From Scleromatobacter sp045810285 (GTDB taxonomy: Bacteria > Pseudomonadota > Gammaproteobacteria > Burkholderiales > Burkholderiaceae_C): 13,380 nucleotides of DNA. Below are positions 1-7,779 of this stretch, piece after piece (within the stretch, counting starts at the first letter, position 1; each line of letters starts with the position of its first letter). Made by a program: the position numbers and the translations under genes. The stretch lies in assembly GCA_045810285.1 (NCBI GenBank), contig JBJMWE010000435.1:1-13380 (forward strand), in the 5' to 3' direction. The notes beneath the pieces are model-generated. The model had not been told where the DNA came from, searched no databases, and was given only the letters and a program-made list of their open reading frames with translations.

Positions 1-2082
1 GCCGGCCATGCCCTCGACCAGCGCCCGCGTGATGGTCAGGCCCAGGCCGGTGCCGCCGTACTTGCGCGTGGTGGTGACGTCGGCCTGCTCGAAGCTGCTG
101 AACAGGCGCTGCTGCGCCTCGTGCGAGATGCCGATGCCCGTGTCCTCGACCTCGATCTCCAGCAGCAGGCGGCCCGTCTCGGTGGCGCCGCAGGCCACGC
201 GCAGCTCCACGGTGCCGATCTCGGTGAACTTGAGCGCGTTGCCGATCAGGTTGAGCAGGATCTGGCGCAGCCGCATCGGGTCGCCGCGCAGCCACTGGGG
301 CACGTTCGGGTCGACATGGCTCAGCAGCGACAGGCCTTCTTCCTGCGCGCGCAGGTCCAGCAGCTCGACCAGCGACTGCACCATCTCGCGCAGGTCGAAG
401 TCCACGGACTCGAAGCCCATCTTGCCGGCCTCGATCTTCGAGAAGTCGAGGATGTCGTTGATGATGGCCAGCAGCGCCTCGGCGTTGCCGAGGGCCAGCG
501 ACACCCGCGAGCGCGACTGCGCGGGCATCGCCTCGCGCAGGCCCAGCTGCAGCATGCCGATGATGCCCGACAGCGGCGTGCGCAGCTCGTGGCTCATCGT
601 GGCCAGGAACAGCGACTTCGCGCGCGTGGCCTCCTCGGCCTTGTCGCGCGCCAGGCGCAGCGCCTCTTCCTGGCGCTTGTGCGTGCGCGCGTCGCGCATG
701 AAGGCGGTGGCCGCCCAGCCGCTGTCGTTGCGATACGCGGTCAGCGAGAGCTCGACCGGCAGGCGCCGGCCGGCCGCGTCGACCCCGTCGAACTCGATGA
801 CGGCGCCCGAGAACAGGTCGTCGTTGGCGTCGCACAGCGCGGCGATGCCGTCGGTGGCCGTGACGAGCTTGGGCAGCGGCAGGATCTGCGTCACCGGGCG
901 GCCCAGCGCATCGGCGGCGCTGCGGCCGAACAGGCGCTCGGCCGCCGGATTCCAGTACGACAGCGCCCCGCCCTCGTCGAAGCTGATGACGGCGTCGGTG
1001 GCGGCCTGCAGCATCAGCTCGACGCGCTCCTGCTGCGCGCGGAACGCCAGCTCGCCGGCCAGCCGGCGCTGCTGCTGCACGACGACGTTGACGATCAGCG
1101 TCAGCGACGACACGCTCAGGAGGAACAGGAACAGCGAGGCCGTGTGCGTGGCCGGGTCGGCGCTGGCGCTGCCCGGCGCCGTCAGCTGCAGCGTGATCGT
1201 GATCAGGCCGCAGGCCATCACCGCCGAGTGCACGAACAGGGGCGGGAACTTGATGGCTGCCCATACCAGCAGCGGCAGGGCCAGGAAGCCGACGACGTGC
1301 ACCGGCACGTTCCAGCCGCGCGTGATCGTCCAGCCGAGCACGCTGGCCGCGAGGCTGCAGCCGACGAAGTAGACCTGCTCGCGCGTGAAGCGAAGGATGG
1401 TCGGCAGGCGCGAGTCGTCGCGCGCCGGCGCGCGCACGACGGCCGGACGCGGCGCGCGCGGGGCGCGCCGGCGCTCGGACGAGTGGGTGGCCTGCGGCAG
1501 GCGGCGCGCGTCGGGGTGGAAGCGCGTGTCCGCCCAACGCGCCCACGAGAACAGCGCCGGCATGCAGATCAGGCAGCCGAACACGTCGCCGATGATCGAT
1601 TCGACCCAGTAGCCGGACCAGCCGTGCGCGATGCAGTGCCGGGTGCCGGCCAGGCCGCAGTAGCCCGCCGTGCCGCCGGCGCCGTTGACGAACGCGTACA
1701 GCACGCCCAGCGCGGTCATCACGATCACCGCGCGGACGGTATCGAGCTTGCCGGTGAAGCCGAGCCGCTGCGCCGCCCGCCGCACGACCGCGCCCGAGGC
1801 CAGCATCGACAGCGGCTCCACGAACGCCCAGCGATCGTGCACCCAGCCGTGCGAGCTGCCGTTGGCGACGAAATCGTAGGCGATGTAGGCCGCCGCGCCG
1901 ACGAGGCTGGCCGGCCCGTACAGGATGCCCGCGACGCAGGCCACGGCGGCCGGCGGCCACACGGGCGTCAGGTAGCTGTTGCTGTTCAGCGCGAAGACGA
2001 AGCCCAGCTTGGCCGCCAGCCAGTACAACAGCATGACGCCGAGCATCAGGAACAGGTCGCGACGGAATTTCTGGGACAGCAA
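1..2082 (-). CDS. MASE1-PAS sensor histidine kinase, 3' end outside window
   Basis: A membrane sensor kinase that would autophosphorylate a histidine and pass the phosphate to a response regulator; its signal is unknown. About 694 residues are visible, numbered from a TTG at 2082. Residues about 10-320 hold some eight hydrophobic segments with the MASE1-like VWPPAAVACVAGILYGP near the second segment. A PAS domain follows at about 345-465 (AATDAVISFDEGG, SYWNPAAERLFG). HisKA has MSHELRTPLSGI with phospho-acceptor His498. HATPase_c has the N-box Asn615 (LLNLIGNALKFT), the G1 box DTGIGIS from Asp647 and the G2 box GGTGLGLTIT close to the edge. The GGTGLGL style is common in hybrid kinases, so receiver domains may follow beyond the window. 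The start is uncertain. There is no ATG before 2046; TTG at 2082 has a weak GAAAG 8 nt upstream and keeps the basic KFRRD before the first membrane segment. Other options are TTG 2097 and ATG 2046 or 2034. Confidence 0.9.
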   Translation of the reverse strand, partial: MLSQKFRRDLFLMLGVMLLYWLAAKLGFVFALNSNSYLTPVWPPAAVACVAGILYGPASLVGAAAYIAYDFVANGSSHGWVHDRWAFVEPLSMLASGAVVRRAAQRLGFTGKLDTVRAVIVMTALGVLYAFVNGAGGTAGYCGLAGTRHCIAHGWSGYWVESIIGDVFGCLICMPALFSWARWADTRFHPDARRLPQATHSSERRRAPRAPRPAVVRAPARDDSRLPTILRFTREQVYFVGCSLAASVLGWTITRGWNVPVHVVGFLALPLLVWAAIKFPPLFVHSAVMACGLITITLQLTAPGSASADPATHTASLFLFLLSVSSLTLIVNVVVQQQRRLAGELAFRAQQERVELMLQAATDAVISFDEGGALSYWNPAAERLFGRSAADALGRPVTQILPLPKLVTATDGIAALCDANDDLFSGAVIEFDGVDAAGRRLPVELSLTAYRNDSGWAATAFMRDARTHKRQEEALRLARDKAEEATRAKSLFLATMSHELRTPLSGIIGMLQLGLREAMPAQSRSRVSLALGNAEALLAIINDILDFSKIEAGKMGFESVDFDLREMVQSLVELLDLRAQEEGLSLLSHVDPNVPQWLRGDPMRLRQILLNLIGNALKFTEIGTVELRVACGATETGRLLLEIEVEDTGIGISHEAQQRLFSSFEQADVTTTRKYGGTGLGLTITRALVEGMAG

Positions 2083-2250
2083 GCGGGAGGCTTTCAAAGG
2101 GCCGGCCAACGCGAAAGTGTGCCGCCGACGCGCACGCGCGGGTGGACGATTGTCCCGCGTATTTCACGGCGCGTGGCGGGAAATGCGTGCAAATCGACGC
2201 CGCGCGAAGGCTCGCGTCCCGGGAATCGAAGCCTGGCGTCCGCGGTCGAC

Positions 2251-2311
2251 CCAGTGTGCTGTGCCGGAAGTACGCGCGCAAGCGAGACGTACTTCCGGGA
2301 CAGCACACTAG
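2251..2311. repeat. Short palindromic element (copy A) upstream of serB
   Basis: The arms 2253-2274 and 2288-2309 are inverted repeats of 22 nt with a single mismatch (GTGCC against GTCCC), around a 13-nt loop. The right end reads CACTAG and the left end CCAGTG, probably a decayed CTAG. The left 37 nt match the left end of the larger element at 3540-3705 at most positions, so this looks like an internally deleted member of the same family. It lies 29 nt before the serB start codon. Confidence 0.85.
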
Positions 2312-2314
2312 AAT
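2309..2314 (+). promoter_or_regulatory. Possible serB -10 box (TAGAAT)
   Basis: TAGAAT differs from the sigma-70 consensus TATAAT at one base and lies 26 nt before the serB ATG. It is formed by the outer end of the palindromic element plus flanking AAT. No convincing -35 hexamer lies at 16-18 nt spacing, because that region is the right arm of the hairpin. No clear Shine-Dalgarno sequence separates it from the ATG. Treat it as a candidate only. Confidence 0.25.
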
Positions 2315-2340
2315 CGTCGCCTGTTCATTGCTTGCCACCC

Positions 2341-3048
2341 ATGCACCCTGCCCTTCCGAGCGGCCTCGTCGTCCGCGGATTCACCGCGCCGCTGCGCCTT
2401 GCCGATTTCCGCCTGGCGGCGTTCGACATGGATTCCACGCTGATCAACATCGAGTGCATCGACGAGATCGCCGCGGCCGTGGGCCTGAAGTCCGAGGTCG
2501 CCGCCATCACCGAGGCCACGATGCGCGGCGAGATCGCCGACTTCAAGGAGAGCCTGCGCCGCCGCGTCGCGCTGCTCAAGGGCGTCGAGGAGAAGTGGCT
2601 GCACGAGATCTGGGCGCACCGGCTCGAGCTCAACCCCGGCGTCGAGACCTTCCTCGAGGCGCTGCGCGACGCCGGCCTGAAGACGCTGCTCGTCTCGGGC
2701 GGCTTCACCTTCTTCAGCGACCGCGTGGCCCGGCGGCTGGAGATCGACTACACACGCGCCAACGTGCTCGACATCGTCGATGGCCGCCTCACCGGCCGCG
2801 TCGTCGAGCAGGCCTGGGGCGACATCTGCGACGGCGCCGAGAAGCGCCGCATGCTGCTGCAGACCTGCCAGGCGCTGGGCATCGCGCCGGCGCAGGCGAT
2901 CGCGGTGGGCGACGGTTCGAACGACCTGCCGATGATGGCCGAGGCCGGCCTGTCGATCGCGTACCACGCCAAGCCGGCGGTGCGCGAGCAGGCCATGCTG
3001 GCCATCAACGAAGGCGGGATGGACGACGCGCTGGCCGTGCTGCGCTGA
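2341..3048 (+). CDS. serB: Phosphoserine phosphatase SerB
   Basis: Cytosolic HAD-superfamily enzyme that hydrolyses O-phosphoserine to serine, the last step of the phosphorylated serine pathway. It has 235 residues. Motif I is FDMDSTLI, with nucleophile Asp29 and acid/base Asp31. Motif II is LVSGGFTFF, with Ser119. Motif III is VGDGSNDLPMM, with Asp191 and Asp195. The segment INIECIDEIAAAVG after motif I is typical of the cap region. The protein is shorter than E. coli SerB (322 residues) and lacks its N-terminal extension, which matches the compact form known from Burkholderiales. The frame is open far upstream, so the start rests on the first ATG that gives a usual N-terminus (GLVVRGFTAPLRLADF precedes motif I). 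No good ribosome binding site is visible. It is divergent from the kinase gene and convergent with the small gene that ends 32 nt downstream. Confidence 0.96.
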   Translation: MHPALPSGLVVRGFTAPLRLADFRLAAFDMDSTLINIECIDEIAAAVGLKSEVAAITEATMRGEIADFKESLRRRVALLKGVEEKWLHEIWAHRLELNPGVETFLEALRDAGLKTLLVSGGFTFFSDRVARRLEIDYTRANVLDIVDGRLTGRVVEQAWGDICDGAEKRRMLLQTCQALGIAPAQAIAVGDGSNDLPMMAEAGLSIAYHAKPAVREQAMLAINEGGMDDALAVLR

Positions 3049-3080
3049 GCGCGCAGTGGCCTGCCGGCCTCGCACGCGGC

Positions 3081-3425
3081 TCAGGCGGCCTGCGCGTCCT
3101 CGGTGTCCAGGCCCAGCGCCGCGTACCACGGCGCATACGGCGAGTTCTTCACGAGCGTGCGGTTGAGGTCGGGCGCGCCGTCCTTCCACCATACCTTGCC
3201 GCGTTCGCCGAGGCCCACCTGCGCCCGGGCCACGCGCTGGCGAGCGGCGGTGATGGCCGCCTCTTCCCCGGCCAGCTTGGCGGTGCGGAGCTCGCGCCGT
3301 CCGTTGAGCAGTTCGCGCATGTAGCGCACCTTGCGCTCCGCCGACAGGGTCGGGTCCGCCGCGCGCCACAGGCGCCCTTGCACAACGATGTAGCGGCCAT
3401 CCGGCGTCGTCAGCTCCGAGGTCAT
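3081..3425 (-). CDS. Conserved small protein of unknown function (114 aa)
   Basis: I recognise the protein type as conserved in Burkholderiales but know no established function; some homologues carry the label 'biopolymer transporter Tol', which nothing in this sequence supports. It has no signal peptide or membrane segment. Residues 8-22 (PDGRYIVVQGRLWRA) look like a short beta element. Residues 28-70 are a charged, probably helical stretch rich in Arg, Ala and Glu. The C-terminal half holds the striking GERGKVWWKDGAPDLNRTL (residues 73-91) followed by KNSPYAPWYAAL. It starts at ATG 3425 with only a weak upstream CGGG. It converges on serB, and its upstream region contains the 166-bp palindromic element. 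Coding status is supported by normal codon bias and by the recognisable family. Confidence 0.8.
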   Translation of the reverse strand: MTSELTTPDGRYIVVQGRLWRAADPTLSAERKVRYMRELLNGRRELRTAKLAGEEAAITAARQRVARAQVGLGERGKVWWKDGAPDLNRTLVKNSPYAPWYAALGLDTEDAQAA

Positions 3426-3539
3426 CCCGACAATCTAGCCCACGCCGGCATGGCGCGTGATGCCAAACGCAACCGGAAAGCCCTTTCGCGCAACAGCTTG
3501 ATACACCCTCGTGCCGGCATCCAGGTTTCCCCTCGCGAA

Positions 3540-3705
3540 CTAGTGTGCTGTCCCGGAAGTTCGCGCGCAGGCGAGACGCGCTGGAAACGAGTCGGAGCTA
3601 GGCGCAAAGGCGAGTCGTACCGGGTGGTACGGCGAGGCTTTGCAACGACGCTTCGGCTCGTTTGCAGCCGTATCGTGCGTGCGAACTTTCGGGACAGCAC
3701 ACTAG
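3540..3705. repeat. 166-bp palindromic element (copy B), MITE-like
   Basis: Both ends are CTAG (3540-3543 and 3702-3705). The terminal arms are imperfect inverted repeats: CTAGTGTGCTGTCCCGGAAG at the left, and the complement of CTAGTGTGCTGTCCCGAAAG at the right. The pairing continues inward. A segment starting CTGGAAACGAG (about 3581-3598) pairs with CTCGTTTGCAG (about 3650-3667) at 15 of 18 positions. An inner GCAAAG...CGTACC / GGTACG...CTTTGC stem closes on a GGGT loop. The whole element could therefore fold as one long hairpin. It encodes no transposase. Its right end overlaps the last codon of hrpA, and the hairpin would lie at the 3' end of the hrpA transcript, where it could slow exonucleases or stop transcription. 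Confidence 0.85.
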
Positions 3706-6700
3706 CGGCTCAGCTGCTCCCACGCCTTGTCCAGCCGCTTGACGCTCACCGGCTGCGGCGTGCGCAGTTCCTGCGCGAACAGGCTCACGCGCAGCTCCTC
3801 GAGCAGCCAGCGGTATTCCGTCAGGCGCGCATCGACGGCGCCCTTGCGCTCGGCCTGCGTGCGCAGCCAGCGCTGCTCCACGGGCCGCAGTTCCGCCAGG
3901 CGCTGGCTGTCGCGCGCGGGATCGGCGCGCAGCTTGTCCAGCCGCAGCGTGACACCCTTGAGGTAGCGCGGCAGGTGCGCGAGCTGCGCCCACGGCGTCG
4001 CCTGGATGAAGCGCTTGCCCATCAGGCGCTGCAACTGCGCGGTGACGTCGTCCACCACCTCCTTGGGCGGCCGGGCGTCCTTGAGCTTGCGCGTGGCCGC
4101 GGCGTACTCCACCAGCACCGCGTGGGCCTGGCGTGCGACCTCCTGCGCGATCAGGTTCAGGCGGCTGCGGCCCTGCTCGAGCCGGCGCTTGAACTCGGCC
4201 TCGTCGGTGGGCAGCGGGTCCTCGAGGAACGCGCGGTCGATGGCCACGTCGATGACCTGCTCGCGCAGTTCCTCGGCGGTGCCCAGCGGCATGTAGAGCA
4301 CCGACATCTTCGTGAGATCGGGGATGTTGCGCTCGAGGAAGCGGATCGGCTCCTTGAGCTGCAGCGCCAGCAGCCGGCGCAGGCCGGCGCGATGCTTCGC
4401 GGCGGCCACGTCGGGCTCGTCGAACACCTCGATCTCGACGTGCGTGCCCTTGTCGATCAGCGCCGGGAAGCCGATCAGCGTCTGCCCGCCCTTGGCGATC
4501 TCCATCAGCTCGGGCAACTGGCCGAACGACCACGTCGTGTACTTCGTCGCGGCCGGCATCGCGGGCGGCGGCGGCGGGGTCGCGACGCGCGCGACGATGC
4601 CCTTGCCGGCGGGCGCCGGCGCGGCTTGCGGCGTCGGCGCCGCGGCGGCCGCCGGCAGCTTCAATGCCGCCAGGGCCTGGAATGCGGAGCGGGCCTGCCC
4701 GCCCAGTTCGGCCTTGAGCGCCGCCAGGTTGCGCCCGATGCCCAGCTGGCGGCCGTGCTCGTCGACCACGCGGAAGTTCATGAAGTGGTGCGGCGACAGC
4801 GTCTCCAGCTTGAAGTCGTTGCGCTGCACCGCGATCTGCGTGCGCTCCTTGACGGCCTTCAGCAGCACGTCCAGCAGCTCGCCCTGCGCGAAGTCGTGCG
4901 TGGCGACGAACTCGGCCACGAACTCCGGCAGCGGCACCAGGCGCGAGCGCGGGCGCTGGTGCAGGCTCTTGACGAGCGCCAGCACCTTGGCCTCCAGCAT
5001 GCCGGGCACCAGCCAGTCGACGCGCTCGGCGTTGACCTGGTTGAGCGCGTAGATGGGCACCGTCACGGTGAGGCCGTCCTTGGGGTCGCCCGGCTCGTGC
5101 AGGTAGACGACCGCGCAGTCGACGCCGCCGAGCCGGATCGTCTTCGGGAACGACGCGGTGGTGATGCCGGCGGCCTCGTGGCGCATCAGCTCGTCGCGCG
5201 TCAGCATGAGCAGCTTCGGGTTCCGGCGCGATTCCTCCCGGTACCACTTCTCGAAGGTGGCCCCGCTGACCACGCCGGCGGGCAGCTGCTGGTCGTAGAA
5301 CGCGTAGATGAGCTCGTCGTCCACCAGCACGTCCTGGCGGCGCGACTTGTGTTCCAGGTCCTGCACCTGCGACACCATCTTGGCGTTGTGCGCGAGGAAC
5401 GGCAGGCGCGTCTCCCATTCGCCGTTGACGAGCGCCTCGCGGATGAAGATCTCGCGCGCCACCGCCGGGTCGACGAGGCCGAAGTTCACGCGCCGGTTCT
5501 GGTAGACGACGATGCCGTACAGCGTGGCGCGTTCCAGCGCGATCACCTCGGCCGCCTTCTTCTCCCAGTGCGGCTCCAGCAGCTGCGTCTTGAGCAGGTG
5601 GCCGGCGATGCCCGGGATCCACTGCGGATCGATCGCGGCGATGCCGCGGCCGTACAGGCGCGTGGTCTCGACGAGCTCGGACACCACGATCCAGCGCCCC
5701 GGCTTCTTCGACAGGTGCGCGCCCGGATGGCGCCAGAAGCGGATGCCTCGGGCGCCGAGGTACCACTCCTCGTCGTCGCTCTTCAGGCCGAGGTTGCCCA
5801 GCAGGCCGGCCAGCATCGCCAGGTGCACCTGGTCGTAGTTCGCCGGCACGGTGTTCAGGTGCCAGCCGTGGTCGTTGACGACGGTGAGCAGCTGTGAATG
5901 GATGTCGCGCCATTCGCGCACGCGGCGCACGCTGACGAAGTTCTCGCGCAGCAGCTGCTCGTAGCGGCGGTTGCTGAGCTTGTGCGTGGCGGCCGCGGCC
6001 TTCGCGGACGCGGGCGCGTTGGCCTGCGCGCCCCCGTGACGCGCATGCGCGGAAGCGCCGCGCGGCGGGCGCGGGGCGATCTGCACGGCGTCCAGGTCGG
6101 CATCCTCCTGGCCGCCGCGCGACACCTCCAGCCACTTCCACAGCTTGAGGTAGCCCATGAATTCCGAGCGTTCGTCGTCGAACTTCCTGTGCTTCTCGTC
6201 CGCGGCCTGCTGCTGCTCCAGCGGGCGGTCGCGCACGTCCTGGCCCGACAGCGCCGAGGCGATCACCAGCACCTCGGTGAGGCAGTGGCGCTCGCGTGCC
6301 TCGATGATCATGCGGCCCACGCGCGGATCGAGCGGCAGCTTCGCGAGCTCGACGCCCATCGCCGTGAGGTCGTTGGCGTCGTCGACGGCGTTCAGCTCGC
6401 CCAGCAGCGCGTAGCCGTCGGCGATCGCCTTGCGCGGCGGCTCCTCCAGGAAGGGGAAATCCTCGACCGCGCCGAAGCGCAGGCTCTTCATGCGCAGGAT
6501 GACGCCCGCCAGCGACGAGCGCAGGATCTCGGGATCGGTGAACTTCGGCCGGCCCTCGAAGTCCTTCTCGTCGAACAGGCGGATGCAGGTGCCGTTGGAC
6601 ACGCGGCCGCAGCGGCCCGCGCGCTGGTTGCACGCGGCCTGGCTGATCGCCTCGATCTGCAGCTGCTCGACCTTGTTGCGGTAGCTGTAGCGCTTGACGC

Positions 6701-7730
6701 GCGCCAGCCCCGAGTCGACCACGTAGCGGATGCCCGGCACGGTCAGCGAGGTCTCCGCGACGTTGGTGGTGAGCACGATGCGCGGCGCGGCGCCCTGCTC
6801 GAAGACGCGATCCTGCTCGGCCTGCGACAGCCGCGCGAACAGCGGCAGGATCTCGACGCCCGGCGGATGGTGGCCGCGCAGCTTCTCCGCGGCCTCGCGG
6901 ATCTCGCGCTCGCCGGGCAGGAAGACGAGCACGTCGCCCGGCCCGCTGCGCCACAGTTCGTCGATGGCGTCGACGATGGCCTCGTTCAGGCCGTGCTCGC
7001 GCGATTCCTCGAACGGCCGCCAGCGCTGCTCCACCGGGAACAGGCGGCCGCTGACCATGATCACCGGCGCCGGGCCGCGGGCCGAACCGAAGTGCTTCGC
7101 GAAGCGGTCGGCGTCGATGGTGGCCGAGGTGACGATCACCTTCAGGTCGGGCCGGCGCGGCAGGATCTGGCGCAGGTAGCCCAGCAGGAAGTCGATGTTG
7201 AGGCTGCGCTCATGCGCCTCGTCGATGATCAGCGTGTCGTAGGCCTTGAGCAGCGGATCCGTCTGCGTCTCGGCCAGCAGGATGCCGTCCGTCATCAGCT
7301 TGACCGAGGCCCCCGGCTGCAGCCGGTCCTGGAAGCGCACCTTGTAGCCGACGACGTCGCCGAGCGGCGAATTCAGCTCGAAGGCGATCCGCTTGGCCAC
7401 GCTCGACGCGGCGATCCGGCGCGGCTGCGTATGCCCGATGAGCCCACCGCCATTGGCGCGCCCCCGGCCGAGCTCGAGCACGATCTTGGGCAACTGCGTG
7501 GTCTTGCCGGAGCCCGTCTCGCCGCAGACGATGACGACCTGGTGCTCGGCCAGCGCCCGCGCGATCTCCTCGCGACGGCCCGAGACGGGCAGCGATTCGG
7601 GAAAGGTGATGGGCGGCACCGGGTTGGCCGGCGCCGGCGCGGCGCGTGGCGCCCGGCCGGGACGATCGGCGCCCGGCGGACGGGCACTGGGGGACGGGCG
7701 CTGGGCGGGGGGACGAGTAGTCGAATTCAC
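3702..7730 (-). CDS. hrpA: ATP-dependent RNA helicase HrpA (DEAH box)
   Basis: Cytosolic DEAH-box helicase that unwinds RNA or remodels ribonucleoprotein using ATP; in E. coli, HrpA acts on stalled or collided ribosomes. It has about 1342 residues, close to the 1300 of E. coli HrpA. Numbered from GTG 7730, Walker A is GETGSGKTT (70-78), Walker B DEAH (170-173), motif III SAT (202-204), motif V near NVAETSLTVPG (323-333) and motif VI QRAGRCGR (369-376). Winged-helix and OB-fold regions follow, then a long C-terminal DUF3418-type region ending KRLDKAWEQLSR. Two low-complexity stretches rich in Pro and Ala interrupt the middle (about 600 and 1040). The N-terminal 40 residues are Pro/Arg/Ala rich. 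GTG 7772 is an alternative start that would add 14 residues and begin 7 nt from the repeat; I prefer 7730, which has AGG just upstream. The TAG stop lies inside the terminal CTAG of the palindromic element. Confidence 0.96.
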   Translation of the reverse strand: MNSTTRPPAQRPSPSARPPGADRPGRAPRAAPAPANPVPPITFPESLPVSGRREEIARALAEHQVVIVCGETGSGKTTQLPKIVLELGRGRANGGGLIGHTQPRRIAASSVAKRIAFELNSPLGDVVGYKVRFQDRLQPGASVKLMTDGILLAETQTDPLLKAYDTLIIDEAHERSLNIDFLLGYLRQILPRRPDLKVIVTSATIDADRFAKHFGSARGPAPVIMVSGRLFPVEQRWRPFEESREHGLNEAIVDAIDELWRSGPGDVLVFLPGEREIREAAEKLRGHHPPGVEILPLFARLSQAEQDRVFEQGAAPRIVLTTNVAETSLTVPGIRYVVDSGLARVKRYSYRNKVEQLQIEAISQAACNQRAGRCGRVSNGTCIRLFDEKDFEGRPKFTDPEILRSSLAGVILRMKSLRFGAVEDFPFLEEPPRKAIADGYALLGELNAVDDANDLTAMGVELAKLPLDPRVGRMIIEARERHCLTEVLVIASALSGQDVRDRPLEQQQAADEKHRKFDDERSEFMGYLKLWKWLEVSRGGQEDADLDAVQIAPRPPRGASAHARHGGAQANAPASAKAAAATHKLSNRRYEQLLRENFVSVRRVREWRDIHSQLLTVVNDHGWHLNTVPANYDQVHLAMLAGLLGNLGLKSDDEEWYLGARGIRFWRHPGAHLSKKPGRWIVVSELVETTRLYGRGIAAIDPQWIPGIAGHLLKTQLLEPHWEKKAAEVIALERATLYGIVVYQNRRVNFGLVDPAVAREIFIREALVNGEWETRLPFLAHNAKMVSQVQDLEHKSRRQDVLVDDELIYAFYDQQLPAGVVSGATFEKWYREESRRNPKLLMLTRDELMRHEAAGITTASFPKTIRLGGVDCAVVYLHEPGDPKDGLTVTVPIYALNQVNAERVDWLVPGMLEAKVLALVKSLHQRPRSRLVPLPEFVAEFVATHDFAQGELLDVLLKAVKERTQIAVQRNDFKLETLSPHHFMNFRVVDEHGRQLGIGRNLAALKAELGGQARSAFQALAALKLPAAAAAPTPQAAPAPAGKGIVARVATPPPPPAMPAATKYTTWSFGQLPELMEIAKGGQTLIGFPALIDKGTHVEIEVFDEPDVAAAKHRAGLRRLLALQLKEPIRFLERNIPDLTKMSVLYMPLGTAEELREQVIDVAIDRAFLEDPLPTDEAEFKRRLEQGRSRLNLIAQEVARQAHAVLVEYAAATRKLKDARPPKEVVDDVTAQLQRLMGKRFIQATPWAQLAHLPRYLKGVTLRLDKLRADPARDSQRLAELRPVEQRWLRTQAERKGAVDARLTEYRWLLEELRVSLFAQELRTPQPVSVKRLDKAWEQLSR

Positions 7731-7779
7731 GAGCCTGCGATTATCTCGCGGCGCGCAAGCCCGGACGCACACCCAGTCT

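Noticed and set aside
2065..2083. GGGACAGCA at 2073-2081, shared with the right ends of the palindromic elements, at the start of the kinase gene
   Set aside because: The match is nine bases plus scattered neighbours, there is no partner arm and no CTAG, and the bases encode the kinase N-terminus. Chance is sufficient, although a decayed solo end cannot be excluded.
121..2340. Very long plus-strand open frame running antisense to the kinase into serB
   Set aside because: It is the mirror of a high-GC gene on the other strand: its product is a low-complexity Arg/Gln/Ala-rich string, and only the part from 2341 resembles a known protein (SerB).
3422..3700. Small minus-strand frame inside the 166-bp element, with a start resembling that of the frame 2094-2306 in the short element
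   Set aside because: The shared MLSRK start is only the translation of the shared terminal repeat from a GTG. The remainder differs completely and has no family resemblance.
2142..5897. 1251-codon plus-strand open frame across serB, the palindromic element and hrpA
   Set aside because: It crosses three real genes in the wrong frame or strand, has Arg/Gln/Leu-rich shadow composition and no recognisable domain.
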